Positions 7,588 through 17,685 are shown, counted from the stretch's first letter. The stretch is 50,735 bases of DNA from an uncultured Lachnospiraceae bacterium (GCA_902760755.1 CACWHK010000019.1:1-50735), one strand, 5' to 3'. Program-made: numbers and translations. The notes: generated by a model from the sequence alone, not told the origin.

Positions 7588-10254
7588 CTACTTTCTGAGA
7601 CTTTCCAGGCGTTCTACCACCTGTGCATAGGTTTCCTTATACTTCTGCAGCTTCTGCTTCTCCTCTTCCACCTTGGCAGCCGGAGCCTTGCTGATGAAGC
7701 GCTCATTTCCGAGCATATTCTCGCCACGCTTGATCTCGCCTTCCAGACGGGTCTTCTCCTTGTTCAGGCGCTCGATCTCCTTTTCGGTATCCACCAGATC
7801 CGAGAAGGGCATGTAAAGCACTGCATTGTGGATCACGGCCGAAACCGCATCCTCCGCGATGCCTGCCTTGTCTGCCTGTACCGCAACCTCGCCGGCATAG
7901 GCCAGAGGTGCGAAGAAGTTCTTCGTTTCCTCAAACAGCTTCTGCAGCTCCGCCTCCTCGGTCACAACGATGACGCTGGCCTTCTTTGACGGCGGAACAT
8001 TCATATCCGCACGGACATTCCGGATGCTGCGGATGGCTTCCTTCAGGATGTCGGTGTGGTTCTCCTCCTCTGCAAAATGCAGTTCCTCGCTGTATACCGG
8101 CCATGAGGAGATCATGATGGATTCCTCATCAGTCAGGGTACAGAAGATCTCCTCCGTTACGAATGGCATGTACGGGTGAAGCAGCTTCAGAGCCGTGGTA
8201 AGAACGGTCTTCAGTGTATAGAGGGCTGCAGCCTTCGTCTCATCCGCATCATTCCAGAGTCTCGGCTTTACCATCTCGATATACCAGTCGCAGAACTCCT
8301 CCCAGAGGAAGCTGTAGATCTTGTCTGCGGCGATACCCAGCTCGTACTTCTCCATGTTCTCGGTAACATCCTTCACCAGGGTGTTGCACTTGCTGAGGAT
8401 CCAGCGATCCGGAAGGGTCAGATCCGCAGTCTTCACAGCCTCAATGGCTGCCGGATCCGCCTTGTCGATATTCATAAGGATAAATCTGGATGCGTTCCAG
8501 ATCTTATTTGCAAAGTTGCGGCTTGCAACCACACGCTCCCAGTAGAAGCGCATGTCGTTGCCCGGTGCATTTCCGGTGATCAGTGTGAAGCGGAGGGCAT
8601 CCGCACCGTACTGGTTGATGACATCCAGCGGGTCGATACCGTTGCCCAGAGACTTGCTCATCTTCCGGCCCTGATCATCACGGACAAGGCCATGGAACAG
8701 AACGGTGTGGAAGGGCAGCTTGCCGGTCTGCTCGATAGACGAGAAGACCATACGGATTACCCAGAAGAAAATGATGTCGTAGCCGGTTACCAGCACATCC
8801 GTGGGGAAGAAATACTTATAGTCCTCACTCTCCGTATCCGGCCAGCCCACTGTGGAGAAGGGCCAAAGCGCTGAGGAGAACCAGGTATCCAGGGTATCCG
8901 GATCCTGCTCCAGCTTCTCGCATCCGCACTTCGGGCATTTACAGGGCACACCGTCCACTGCGGGATTTACCACGATCACCTCACCGCAGTCCCGGCAGTA
9001 CCAGGCCGGGATCCGGTGTCCCCACCAGAGCTGACGGGAGATACACCAGTCACGGATATTGTCCAGCCAGTTATAATATACCTTATTCATGCGCTCGGGA
9101 ATCAGATGAAGCTCTCCCTTTTCCACCGCTTCCTTCGCGGGGCGCGCCATTTCCTCCATCCTGACGAACCACTGGGGCTTCACCATGGGCTCTACCGTGG
9201 TTCCGCAACGGTCATGGGTACCTACCATATGAGTATGGGGGACCACCTTCACCAAAAGGCCAAGCTCCTCCAGATCCTTTACGATCTGCTTTCTTGCCTC
9301 ATAGCGTTCCATTCCGTCGTACTTGCTGCCCTCCAGTTTGATGGTGGCATCGTCATTCATGATATTGATCTCTTCCAGGTTGTTGCGCTTACCAACCTCG
9401 AAGTCGTTGGGGTCGTGCGCCGGGGTGATCTTCACGCAACCGGTTCCGAACTCCTTATCAACATAGCTGTCCGCGATCACGGGGATGGTACGACCGGTCA
9501 GCGGCAGTTCCAGCATCTTGCCTACGATATCCTTGTATCTTTCGTCATCCGGATTAACGGCAACTGCCGTATCTCCCAGCATGGTCTCCGGGCGGGTGGT
9601 GGCAATCTCCACGAAACGCCCCGGCTCACCCACTACCGGATAGTTGATATGCCAGAAATGCCCTTCCTGCTCCTCATGGAGAACCTCTGCATCGGAGATA
9701 GAGGTCTTGCACACCGGACACCAGTTTACGATCCTGGATCCCTTATAGATCCAGCCCTTGTCATACAGCTTCTTAAATACGGTACCTACCGCATTGTTAT
9801 TACCTTCATCCATGGTGAAGCGTTCCCGCTCCCAGTCTGCGGAGGAACCCATCTTCCGGAGCTGACGTACGATCCGTCCGCCGTATTCCTCACGCCATTC
9901 CCAGGCACGCTTCAGGAATCCTTCCCGACCCAGATCTGTCTTCTCGATTCCCTGCTCTCTCAGGGCATTGATGATCTTAACCTCCGTGGAAATGGCTGCG
10001 TGGTCGGTGCCCGGCTGCCAAAGGGCGTTATAACCCTGCATCCGCTTCATACGGATCAGAATATCCTGCATGGTATTGTCCAGCGCATGTCCCATATGCA
10101 GCTGGCCCGTGATATTCGGAGGGGGCATCACGATGGTGAAGGGCTTCTTCGAGCGATCCACCTCTGCGTGGAAATACCCGGCGCTCTCCCATTTCTGATA
10201 AAGTCTTTCTTCGATGTCCTCCGGACTGTAAGTCTTTCCTAGTTCCTTAGCCAT
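7588..10254 (-). CDS. valS: Valyl-tRNA synthetase
   Basis: 888 residues from the chosen start (MAKELGKTYSPEDIEERLYQKW). HIGH-type motif in PPPNITGQLHMGH at 44-56, KMSKS in GRKMSKSLGNGIDP near residue 530, an editing domain between them, anticodon-binding helices, and a C-terminal coiled coil starting DTEKEIERLNKEKTRLEGEI. It charges tRNA-Val with valine. An in-frame extension to 10326 exists but runs into a palindrome-rich spacer and looks non-coding. Neighbour gdpP follows directly. No T-box was recognised upstream. Confidence 0.97.
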   Translation of the reverse strand: MAKELGKTYSPEDIEERLYQKWESAGYFHAEVDRSKKPFTIVMPPPNITGQLHMGHALDNTMQDILIRMKRMQGYNALWQPGTDHAAISTEVKIINALREQGIEKTDLGREGFLKRAWEWREEYGGRIVRQLRKMGSSADWERERFTMDEGNNNAVGTVFKKLYDKGWIYKGSRIVNWCPVCKTSISDAEVLHEEQEGHFWHINYPVVGEPGRFVEIATTRPETMLGDTAVAVNPDDERYKDIVGKMLELPLTGRTIPVIADSYVDKEFGTGCVKITPAHDPNDFEVGKRNNLEEINIMNDDATIKLEGSKYDGMERYEARKQIVKDLEELGLLVKVVPHTHMVGTHDRCGTTVEPMVKPQWFVRMEEMARPAKEAVEKGELHLIPERMNKVYYNWLDNIRDWCISRQLWWGHRIPAWYCRDCGEVIVVNPAVDGVPCKCPKCGCEKLEQDPDTLDTWFSSALWPFSTVGWPDTESEDYKYFFPTDVLVTGYDIIFFWVIRMVFSSIEQTGKLPFHTVLFHGLVRDDQGRKMSKSLGNGIDPLDVINQYGADALRFTLITGNAPGNDMRFYWERVVASRNFANKIWNASRFILMNIDKADPAAIEAVKTADLTLPDRWILSKCNTLVKDVTENMEKYELGIAADKIYSFLWEEFCDWYIEMVKPRLWNDADETKAAALYTLKTVLTTALKLLHPYMPFVTEEIFCTLTDEESIMISSWPVYSEELHFAEEENHTDILKEAIRSIRNVRADMNVPPSKKASVIVVTEEAELQKLFEETKNFFAPLAYAGEVAVQADKAGIAEDAVSAVIHNAVLYMPFSDLVDTEKEIERLNKEKTRLEGEIKRGENMLGNERFISKAPAAKVEEEKQKLQKYKETYAQVVERLESLRK

Positions 10255-10325
10255 GGTTGTTTTGTCTATCCTCTCAATCTTTAATTCTAACTGCGATTCC
10301 GGCTGCATACGATCGGCCGTGCACA

Positions 10326-10359
10326 CCCACGCTTCGCATGGGCGACGCGCCTTCGGCGC
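10326..10359. repeat. Small tandem palindromes between a three-gene operon and valS
   Basis: Two short hairpins: CCCA...TGGG (10326-10342, weak) and GCGCC-TTC-GGCGC (10347-10359). They lie about 25 bp beyond the stop at 10383 of the upstream operon and may act as its weak terminator or be a REP-like remnant. No T-run follows. Confidence 0.35.
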
Positions 10360-10382
10360 TTATCCGCGAATCGCACCAGTGC

Positions 10383-11216
10383 CTATACAATCTGATCACG
10401 AAACTCATCCTTCAACTGAGCCAGGATGATATCCATCCGCTTATCGTAGTCGGTCATATCCTTATGCATCTTGTTGTAGATGGCCCGCTGCAGCATGGCG
10501 TAGATCGTCATCTCCCGGACATCGTCCTTGGAGTCCCCGATCTCCATCATGATATCCTCGAAATACCGCTCGGGAAGTCCCATCTTGTGGATCTCGTTTC
10601 TGAGGGTGGTGATATCCTCCGTGGCCGATACCACGTAGAAATACCCCCGCAGGGACTCATCATTGTTGTTCAGGTCGTAGGCCTTCAGGAAGAACTTCTT
10701 CGCGTCCTCCGTATCCATGTTGTTGGCCGCGGCCACTGCACGGTTATGATACACATTTCCGAGGAATTCCTTATCCTGGATCTCCTCCTCCTGCTCAATG
10801 ATGCTGTCATAAATGATGGAGGCGCGGATAAACCTGCGATACCCCAGATACCCGTCGGCCTTCAGCTTCTCCCGCTGCAGGGGGGACAGCTTCCGGTACT
10901 TCTGCCAGGCAGCCGCGTAGGTCTTCACCTCCTCCGGCGTGTAATACTCGCCGGCATTCAGGATCTCCACCAGCAGGTCCTGGACAAATGTGGTCTTATT
11001 CGCCAGACCCACCAGCCGTTCTGCCAGCTGGGGCATGTCCAGCTCGTCCCGGATCCAGTTCCAAAGCTTATCCGACAGCGCTGATTTCGAGATCAGCACG
11101 GTATTATTGTATATATAGAAGCAAAGCTCCTCATAGGTGTAGATCTCCACCTTCGTATTCAGGAATGTAAATGGAGTCTCGGCCTGTTTCGATGAGCATA
11201 CGATTATTTTTCCCAT
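10383..11216 (-). CDS. Helical-repeat (TPR-like) protein, last gene of the large-protein operon
   Basis: 277 residues, no signal peptide or membrane helix, so cytoplasmic. The middle and C-terminal parts are predicted helical, with TPR-like pairs such as NVYHNRAVAAANNMDTEDAKKFFLKAYDLN (about 153-182). I cannot name a family with confidence. Its ATG lies inside the end of the upstream gene (13-base overlap), with AAGGAG 11 bases before it, which indicates translational coupling to the actin-like protein. It probably acts in one complex or pathway with its two operon partners. Confidence 0.8.
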   Translation of the reverse strand: MGKIIVCSSKQAETPFTFLNTKVEIYTYEELCFYIYNNTVLISKSALSDKLWNWIRDELDMPQLAERLVGLANKTTFVQDLLVEILNAGEYYTPEEVKTYAAAWQKYRKLSPLQREKLKADGYLGYRRFIRASIIYDSIIEQEEEIQDKEFLGNVYHNRAVAAANNMDTEDAKKFFLKAYDLNNNDESLRGYFYVVSATEDITTLRNEIHKMGLPERYFEDIMMEIGDSKDDVREMTIYAMLQRAIYNKMHKDMTDYDKRMDIILAQLKDEFRDQIV

Positions 11217-12469
11217 ACGATCGAAAACTCCTTCCTGTATATTTTGTTGGTGGTGGGGAAGAGCTTGCCGAAGCCCAGATCACGGATGATCACCGCGCCG
11301 TCCGTGGGGTTCTCGAACTCCACCTCCAGCGACAGCTTCGTTGTCTTGTTCGGACGCTTCGGGATGCCGTGGATCTTGGCGATCTCCCGCTTCTCCTCCT
11401 CCGTATGACGGCTCCTGTAGACCAGCGTGATGGTGTCCGTATCGTCCAGGATCACGTAGATCTTGCCGTGGATGTTATACCACTGCTTGCCGCCGCTGAC
11501 GATGGGGACGAAGGTGTCCTTCTCGTCCTCCAGGGATATGCCCACGTCAAAGAGCACATTTTCCTTGGTCTCCACGAAGAACTGGTCATAGAAGGCCTTG
11601 TACTCGCCGCCGACTGCGCGGTAGCAGGCACCCTTCGTGTAGATATTCTGACCCACGAACACGCGGCGCCCCTGACAGAGCACGTTCGTGGACTTCTTCA
11701 TCCATTTATTCGTAAAGCCCACACCGGTCAGATAGACAGAAGAAATGTAGGCCTTCTTCATCTCGTAGTCTGCGATCTTCGCAAAGTCCACATCCATCTG
11801 GTAGGTGTCATTTCCGTAGCGGGACAGGGACATCTGGGAGGAATAATCCTCGTGGGTCACCGTCACCAGCTTCGGTGTCCGGTTTCTGGAAATGTCGATC
11901 CGGTAGTAGTTAAGACCGTCCGCGTTGTAATCATACAGGGCCACGGAGTTGATCCAGAGGTCCTTCTCCTGATTGAAGATATAGAAGAGACCGCTGTCCA
12001 GATGACTCGTGATCTCAATCGTATCCTCCGGGACCTCCATCACCTTATAAAGCCCCGACAGCAGGGAATAGATCCGGCTGCTGTACTCCGGCACACTGAT
12101 CACCAGCTTCCGGATGGTGGCATCCTCGTAGCGGTACAGGAAGGAGTCGATGTGCAGCTTCACCATTTTCACGAAGAGCTCGGGGTAGGTGTACTCCTCT
12201 CCCTCCACGGTGATCTTCTCCTGGCTGTCCAGGTTCTCGAAGATACCGTCGATGATCATACCCTCTTCGTTGAAGCGTGCCTCAGAAGCCTCACCGCCCA
12301 CGTACCAGTGACCCGTATCCGTGCTGTAGAACAGGATGTTCGGCATGAGGTAGGTCTCTTTATTATTCAATTGGCTGACGGATTCCGGCTCCCGCGTGAT
12401 GTCATTATAGTACGACAGCTGCGTGAAGTCCGAGCATAGATCCATTCCGATATAAAATGCGTCTGCCAT
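11204..12469 (-). CDS. DUF5716-like protein with actin/Hsp70-type ATPase fold signals
   Basis: 421 residues, no membrane helix. It starts FYIGMDLCSDFTQLSYY, which resembles the phosphate-1 loop of the actin/Hsp70/hexokinase superfamily (hydrophobic-G-hydrophobic-D), and later has SSVYLTGVGFTNKWMKKS, resembling the adenosine motif. The C-terminal part is beta-rich. I recognise it as similar to a Lachnospiraceae family called DUF5716 (from memory). A function in shape, polarity or folding is only an inference from the fold. AGAGGAA precedes the ATG; the gene starts 11 bases after the 1318-residue protein and overlaps the next gene. Confidence 0.8.
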   Translation of the reverse strand: MADAFYIGMDLCSDFTQLSYYNDITREPESVSQLNNKETYLMPNILFYSTDTGHWYVGGEASEARFNEEGMIIDGIFENLDSQEKITVEGEEYTYPELFVKMVKLHIDSFLYRYEDATIRKLVISVPEYSSRIYSLLSGLYKVMEVPEDTIEITSHLDSGLFYIFNQEKDLWINSVALYDYNADGLNYYRIDISRNRTPKLVTVTHEDYSSQMSLSRYGNDTYQMDVDFAKIADYEMKKAYISSVYLTGVGFTNKWMKKSTNVLCQGRRVFVGQNIYTKGACYRAVGGEYKAFYDQFFVETKENVLFDVGISLEDEKDTFVPIVSGGKQWYNIHGKIYVILDDTDTITLVYRSRHTEEEKREIAKIHGIPKRPNKTTKLSLEVEFENPTDGAVIIRDLGFGKLFPTTNKIYRKEFSIVWEK

Positions 12470-12480
12470 GATTTATTCCT

Positions 12481-15400
12481 CTATAATAATGTCAGGTTCT
12501 CCTCGAAGAGATGCACTGTATTGATATAAACATCCAGATCCTCAAGCAGCTCCCGATCCTTCCGCATCTCCTGCTTTACCAGCATGCTGTTGATCATCTC
12601 GAAGCGGTTCAGGTCCTGCTTGTTGTAGGACTTCTTCTTTAAGACCTCGCTCTCCACAATCTGTGCGTTGCCCTCCGGATCGTCCTCGATCTGGTAGACC
12701 AGACGCTCGCCGTGGAACACAACGAACTCCATCACGAAGAGGCCGCTTACAACCTCCTCCATCCGGTGCACCTTCGTCATCTCCCGGGCTCTTGCTCCCG
12801 TGCCGGTGCTGTACCGGACGAATACCTGTCGCTGGTTCTCCGTCTTGTAGACCAGATAGGTCTTCAGGAACACATCCTGAGGCAGGGACAGGAAGGAAGC
12901 AAAGCTCTTGTAGAAGGGCAGGATCTTGCCGGCATCCACGAACCGCAGTGCCGTATCCGTGATCCATTTCTTCTGTTCATTTGTGTAACGCTCCAGACGG
13001 CTGAAGTAAAGCAGCAGCGCCATGGAGGAGATCTCGTCGTCGATATTTCCCTTCTGGATCTCGGCGTAGAGTGCCTCGAAGATATAGTTGGGCACCTGCA
13101 TATCCCGGATCAGGTAGTTATGGGCAGCCAGGCGAAGGAAGGCCTTCACCACCAGACCGCGGCTGCGTCCGCCGTAGTAGGTGGAAAATACATCATAGAT
13201 ATACTCCAGATGCTCTCCGGCAAACATCATCTGGGCCAGGGTATTCTCGGCCAGAAGCCCCACGTCGCTTACCTTGTCCTTGGCCAGCTTGAAGAGTCCC
13301 GACAGCTCGTCCATGGAGCCGTTGAAATTCATGGCCATGTAGGTCAGGATATTGGCATTGACGGTACCGGTCTTGTACAGGTTCAGGCAGATGGACATCA
13401 GGTTCTCGTTGAGGAAGCCCTCGGAGTCCTGCACACCATAGTCCGCCAGACGGTACAGCTCCCGTACATCCAGCTCGTTGAACCCGTACAGCTTCACGGC
13501 CTCAAAGGCCTTGTCGAACAGGTTCATATCGATAAGATACGTAATGATGGTCCGGGCATTTGCGTGGGTCAGATACTCGATATCCAGCCGGCGCAGATAC
13601 TTCACCAGTACATCCGTATCCAGATTCTCATGGTAGTATTCAATGATATTCAGGCAGGCCTGCTGCTTGTAGTCATCAGAGATCTCCTCACAGTTGATGA
13701 TCTCCCGGGCAGCGTTGACCTCCTTGGCATTCTTATAGGTAAACTCTCCGATGCTCTCATAGTTAAAGAGCAGCACGCGGTAGTCCCTGGGACTGTACTC
13801 GCGGCAGATGGGCATGTAGGCCTTCTCGTCCACGATCCGCTCGAAGTGATAGGGGATGGATCCGGCGTACCGGTTCCCGTCCTTGTCCTCGAAAATGATG
13901 GTGGCATTATCCGACAGGATCTCCACGTAAGCCTCGCCGTCCACCAGCGGAACATGCTGTACATTTGACAGCTCGCTGTGGGAAACGATGACGGCCCGTA
14001 CATTCTTATTGTAGCAGACCAGCTTCCGGCGGAAGATGATGTTGATCAGCTTGCCCGCGAAGAGGGAGCTTACGGATTCCGGCTCCAGGAACTCGTCATA
14101 GATCACGGTCAGGTCGTCGTTGACCTTGCCCTTCATGATCATGCTCTCCATGAAATCCTCCATGGTGGGGGCATATTCATGGTAGATCTTCATGTGCTCG
14201 GACTTGTTGAAGATAACATTTGCATAAAGGTATGCCAGTTCGTCCTCGCTCAGGGTATTCTTATAATTAAGATACATCAGAACCGAAGCAGGGATCAGCT
14301 CGTAGTGGGAATGATCCATGCTGCGGATATAGCACTCGTTAAGACCGATAAACTTAAGGGACCGAAGAACCGCTGCCTTGTAGAAGCGGTGATACCGGAC
14401 ATCCAGCATATTTGCGGAGATCAGCATGGAGCAGATGGAACCCAGCACACCCAGATTCTCGTTCTCCTTCTTCAGGAGACGCTCCTCCTCTTCCCGGGCC
14501 ATGGTCTCGTCAAACTTATCATCAAAGGACTGGCGGACCACCTTGTCCAGCTCCTCGCCCTCCCGGTCGTAGGCCTCGCCCTCGCTGGAAAGACGTAAGG
14601 GATCCCCGGGGGCATTCACGCTGAAGCCTTCTCCGTCCTTCTGATCCTCTTCCTGCTTCTCCTCCCCGTCCTCATCAAAGCCCGTAAAGACGAAGTCATC
14701 TCCGGAGTAGAGGCCGTCATCCTCGGCTTCCTTGTCGAGGCTCTCTCCGAGGCTTGCCATGGTCCCCTGCTCCTTCGGAGCCGGCTCTGCTTCCGCAGCG
14801 GCAAGTGCACTCTCCCGCTCCCGCGTCAGTCTCTGACGGCGGAGCTCGTCCTCATTCTTATCGTAAATGGACCGGAGCACGTCGAAGATCTGCTTGTTGA
14901 ACTCCTTGTTCCGTCCTGCCAGCTTTACAAACTCGTTCAGAACATCATCGGAGATATAGTTATGACGCATGCCCCACTTGATGGTGGTGATCTCGAAGGG
15001 GGTAAGCCGCTTCAGCATCAGCGGGTTTGCGTTCAGGATATCGCAAAGCTCGAAGTAAATGATGGGGCTGTTCTCGCCCTCCTCGTACATTTCCAGCAGC
15101 TCCCGGTAGAGTGCGCCCTTATCCTCGTTATAGACAGGGTCAACAAAGAGCAGCAGCCAGAAGTAGAACATCTTCGGCTCCTGCGTCCGGTAGTTCCGGC
15201 GAAGCATATTTGCGGTTTTCTCGATGGTCTCCTCGTCCCGGAGCATCATGGCCTTCAGGTAGCTGTAGTAGCACTTCTCCTGGTTCGTCATGAGGCTTCG
15301 GTCCACGTCTGCCTCGATCCGGAGGAACTCCTGCTCCACCCGGGCGAAGTCGCCCTTCAGGATGTTCATATGCATGACGGCCAGCCGGTACATATCCTCC

Positions 15401-16437
15401 TCCGGCTCCATCTCCATCAGTACATGCAGGGCCTCGATGGTATCGGCCACGTACTCCTCCAGGCCGATCCGGTCCATCCTGAAGTCCAGATACGCCTGTG
15501 TCAGGTTGATCCTGCACTGCTTATACTCCTGCTCCTTCAGGCGGTTCTCCTGATCCAGCCGCCGCTGCTGCGGACGGGCCAGATGGATGTCGATCTCAAT
15601 CTTCTGATAGATATTCTCCACGAAGAGCTTGCCGCTGTTCTCTCCGTCCGGCACGTGCTCGGGGGAGATGAAGACCTGCAGCTCACAGGTGTTGGCCATG
15701 AAGTCGGCCGAGGTGATGCTCTTCTTAGAGGGAATGATAAACTCCGCGTTGCTGCGGATCTCAGAACGGGTATAACCCCAGGTATTCTTGGTAAGACGGA
15801 TGTTCACGCTCTCCATCTCCGCCGGCATGACAAGCTCCAGCTTCGCCTTGTCGGTGGACAGGGTCACGGTCCGCTTCTTATGAACCAGAACCAGGAACTC
15901 CTCCATGGCCTGCTCCACGGAGCGGCTGTCCAGAAGGCTTTCATAGATCTGCTTTAAATGCGGCTCCCGGTTGATGAAGGTCCGACGGAAGTCATCGCTC
16001 ATAAAGAGACGGGTTGCCTCCGGCCAGTTCCGCTCTGCCAGCGCCGCAAACTTGAAGAGGTCATCGATCCGCTCGCTTCCGCAGGATACGCAGGGAGGCA
16101 CGATGCTGATATCGTAGGGCAGACGGAATTCACCCCCGTCGGTGATCACATTGATGTGCCCACGGAAGTTCTGGCCCGCCTCGAGGCAGGTTGCGTCAAA
16201 GGAATAACGCACCTCGAACCGGCGGCTGATGAAGCTGTGGCTCTCGAACCGGAGCAGGTACCGGCTGTCATAGACCATGCCCTTGATGGGATACTTGTTC
16301 CGGCTTTCCACCGTGAACGCGTCCTCATAGATGGTTCCTGCTTCGATGCTCAGCTTGAAACTCTGTTTTGAAATGTGTACGTCGGGACGGTCGATATGAA
16401 ACTCGCCCTTGGCGTACTGCTCCACGATTGCCTTCAT
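12481..16437 (-). CDS. Very large DUF5717-like cytoplasmic protein
   Basis: 1318 residues from MKAIVEQYAKGEFHIDRP. No signal peptide or membrane segment. The N-terminal 300 residues are beta-rich (Ig-like strands such as QSFKLSIEAGTIYEDAFTV); residues from about 310 on are helical repeats of the TPR/HEAT kind, interrupted by an acidic low-complexity linker near 555-640. I recognise similarity to a Lachnospiraceae family called DUF5717 (from memory); function unknown. Start chosen at 16437 because GAGGTC lies 6 bases upstream; a GTG 36 bases earlier opens the same frame but has no ribosome site. First gene of a three-gene operon with its own promoter. Confidence 0.85.
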   Translation of the reverse strand: MKAIVEQYAKGEFHIDRPDVHISKQSFKLSIEAGTIYEDAFTVESRNKYPIKGMVYDSRYLLRFESHSFISRRFEVRYSFDATCLEAGQNFRGHINVITDGGEFRLPYDISIVPPCVSCGSERIDDLFKFAALAERNWPEATRLFMSDDFRRTFINREPHLKQIYESLLDSRSVEQAMEEFLVLVHKKRTVTLSTDKAKLELVMPAEMESVNIRLTKNTWGYTRSEIRSNAEFIIPSKKSITSADFMANTCELQVFISPEHVPDGENSGKLFVENIYQKIEIDIHLARPQQRRLDQENRLKEQEYKQCRINLTQAYLDFRMDRIGLEEYVADTIEALHVLMEMEPEEDMYRLAVMHMNILKGDFARVEQEFLRIEADVDRSLMTNQEKCYYSYLKAMMLRDEETIEKTANMLRRNYRTQEPKMFYFWLLLFVDPVYNEDKGALYRELLEMYEEGENSPIIYFELCDILNANPLMLKRLTPFEITTIKWGMRHNYISDDVLNEFVKLAGRNKEFNKQIFDVLRSIYDKNEDELRRQRLTRERESALAAAEAEPAPKEQGTMASLGESLDKEAEDDGLYSGDDFVFTGFDEDGEEKQEEDQKDGEGFSVNAPGDPLRLSSEGEAYDREGEELDKVVRQSFDDKFDETMAREEEERLLKKENENLGVLGSICSMLISANMLDVRYHRFYKAAVLRSLKFIGLNECYIRSMDHSHYELIPASVLMYLNYKNTLSEDELAYLYANVIFNKSEHMKIYHEYAPTMEDFMESMIMKGKVNDDLTVIYDEFLEPESVSSLFAGKLINIIFRRKLVCYNKNVRAVIVSHSELSNVQHVPLVDGEAYVEILSDNATIIFEDKDGNRYAGSIPYHFERIVDEKAYMPICREYSPRDYRVLLFNYESIGEFTYKNAKEVNAAREIINCEEISDDYKQQACLNIIEYYHENLDTDVLVKYLRRLDIEYLTHANARTIITYLIDMNLFDKAFEAVKLYGFNELDVRELYRLADYGVQDSEGFLNENLMSICLNLYKTGTVNANILTYMAMNFNGSMDELSGLFKLAKDKVSDVGLLAENTLAQMMFAGEHLEYIYDVFSTYYGGRSRGLVVKAFLRLAAHNYLIRDMQVPNYIFEALYAEIQKGNIDDEISSMALLLYFSRLERYTNEQKKWITDTALRFVDAGKILPFYKSFASFLSLPQDVFLKTYLVYKTENQRQVFVRYSTGTGARAREMTKVHRMEEVVSGLFVMEFVVFHGERLVYQIEDDPEGNAQIVESEVLKKKSYNKQDLNRFEMINSMLVKQEMRKDRELLEDLDVYINTVHLFEENLTLL

Positions 16438-16506
16438 GCTGACCTCATGATAAATAAAACTTGCGAATCCCACGCCATCTGTTGTAGAATAGGATTAGCG
16501 TGTAAT

Positions 16507-16535
16507 ATTATAGCAGATAACGATTCTTTTTGAAA
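16507..16535 (-). promoter_or_regulatory. Promoter of the DUF5717-DUF5716-TPR operon
   Basis: Minus strand: extended -10 TGCTATAAT (TATAAT at 16507-16512), 17-bp spacer, -35 TTTCAA (16530-16535). About 65 bp before the start at 16437. The plus strand of the same gap, with TATTAT at 16506-16511, may hold an overlapping divergent promoter for the aminotransferase. Confidence 0.75.
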
Positions 16536-16565
16536 GTAAAAATATGGACGCGTTTGGAGGTTCCA

Positions 16566-17633
16566 ATGGATATTCTTAAAATGAATCCCAACCCTTTACG
16601 GATCGGGCAATACGAGACCGTGCTGTATGATGCGAACCTGAATCCTCTTGGGATTCCGGCTTCCGTCAAGCGATCCATAGCCAATAATATCGGCTCCATC
16701 ATCAAATATCCCGACATTTATTATGCGAACTTAAAAACAGCCATTTCCGACTATGCAGAGACCTCTCTGGAGCGGATCATCATGGGGAACGGATCACCGG
16801 ATCTGCTCCGACTTTTCGCCGCGCTTCTTACGCCGAAGAAGGCCATGATCCTGGTCCCCAGCAGCACCGAGTACGAGAAGGTCATCAAGTCCTACGGATG
16901 CGAGACCGTCTTCTACGAGCTGGACGAGGAGAAGGAATATGAGCTGGATGTGACGGACCTGATCAAGTCTCTGGACTCCTCCCTGGATCTTCTGATCCTC
17001 GGAAATCCCAACAACCCCACCTCCAAGCGGGTGAAGCGGGAGGATATCGCTTCCATCGCCGAGGCCTGCAAGGCACTGGACATCTTCCTTCTGGTAGATG
17101 AAATGTATGTGGAGTTCCTGGATGACTACAAGGAGGTTACCGCCGTTCCGCTTACGGATGAGTTCTCCAACCTGGCGGTGCTCCGGAGCGTTTCCAAGTT
17201 CTTTGCGGTTCCGGGTCTTCGCTTCGCCTACGCGGTGATGAACAACGAGGAGCTTTCCCAGATCATCGACCTTACCACCACCAAGAACAATATCGCAACC
17301 CTCTCTGCCATCGCAGGCATCGATATGCTGAAGGATACGGAGTACTTTGAGAGCTCCCGTTCCGTGGTCCACACCGAGCGCAGTCTGGTGTACCTGGCCA
17401 TGAAGCCCTGCCGGACCATCCGGCTCTTCAAGCCGGAAGCGAACTTCATGCTGATGAAGCTCCTGAAGGATGATCTTACTTCCTCCCAGGTTGCGGAGCA
17501 CTGCTCCCTCCGGGGGATCATGCTCCGGCGCTGCGATGACATCCGCGGGCTGGGCAATAAGTATCTTCGGTTCTGCTTCATGAATCCGAAGCAGAATGAT
17601 TTAATGGTAAATACAATACTGGAGATTGTATAA
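16566..17633 (+). CDS. PLP-dependent aminotransferase, HisC/CobD-like
   Basis: 355 residues. Fold type I aminotransferase: substrate region NPNNPTSKRVK near 151-161, DEMYVEF near 178-184 (the aspartate that binds the PLP ring nitrogen), and SVSKFFAVPGLRFAY with the Schiff-base lysine. The closest known groups are histidinol-phosphate aminotransferase and threonine-phosphate decarboxylase (CobD); which reaction it performs cannot be decided. The start at 16566 has GGAGG six bases upstream; an ATG 36 bases earlier is less likely. In other genomes such aminotransferases occur next to nucleotidyltransferases; here it stands alone, divergent from the large-protein operon. Confidence 0.88.
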   Translation: MDILKMNPNPLRIGQYETVLYDANLNPLGIPASVKRSIANNIGSIIKYPDIYYANLKTAISDYAETSLERIIMGNGSPDLLRLFAALLTPKKAMILVPSSTEYEKVIKSYGCETVFYELDEEKEYELDVTDLIKSLDSSLDLLILGNPNNPTSKRVKREDIASIAEACKALDIFLLVDEMYVEFLDDYKEVTAVPLTDEFSNLAVLRSVSKFFAVPGLRFAYAVMNNEELSQIIDLTTTKNNIATLSAIAGIDMLKDTEYFESSRSVVHTERSLVYLAMKPCRTIRLFKPEANFMLMKLLKDDLTSSQVAEHCSLRGIMLRRCDDIRGLGNKYLRFCFMNPKQNDLMVNTILEIV

Positions 17634-17636
17634 AAC

Positions 17637-17682
17637 AACAAAAAGAAGAACGGCGCTCGTAAGCGTCGTTCTTCTTTTTGTT
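17637..17682. terminator. Bidirectional intrinsic terminator
   Basis: A 21-bp stem (17637-17657 with 17662-17682, one G-U pair) and a CGTA loop, with A-rich left and T-rich right arms, sits between the aminotransferase (+) and the wall-binding-repeat gene (-). It suits termination in both directions. Confidence 0.85.
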
Positions 17683-17685
17683 ATT

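Noticed and set aside
12712-15957. Long plus-strand frames opposite the large-protein gene
   Set aside because: Their translations are His/Leu/Gln/Gly-rich, without starts supported by ribosome sites; typical antisense shadows of a coding strand.
16438-16473. Longer start (GTG) for the 1318-residue protein
   Set aside because: No ribosome site before the GTG, whereas the ATG at 16437 has GAGGTC at proper spacing.
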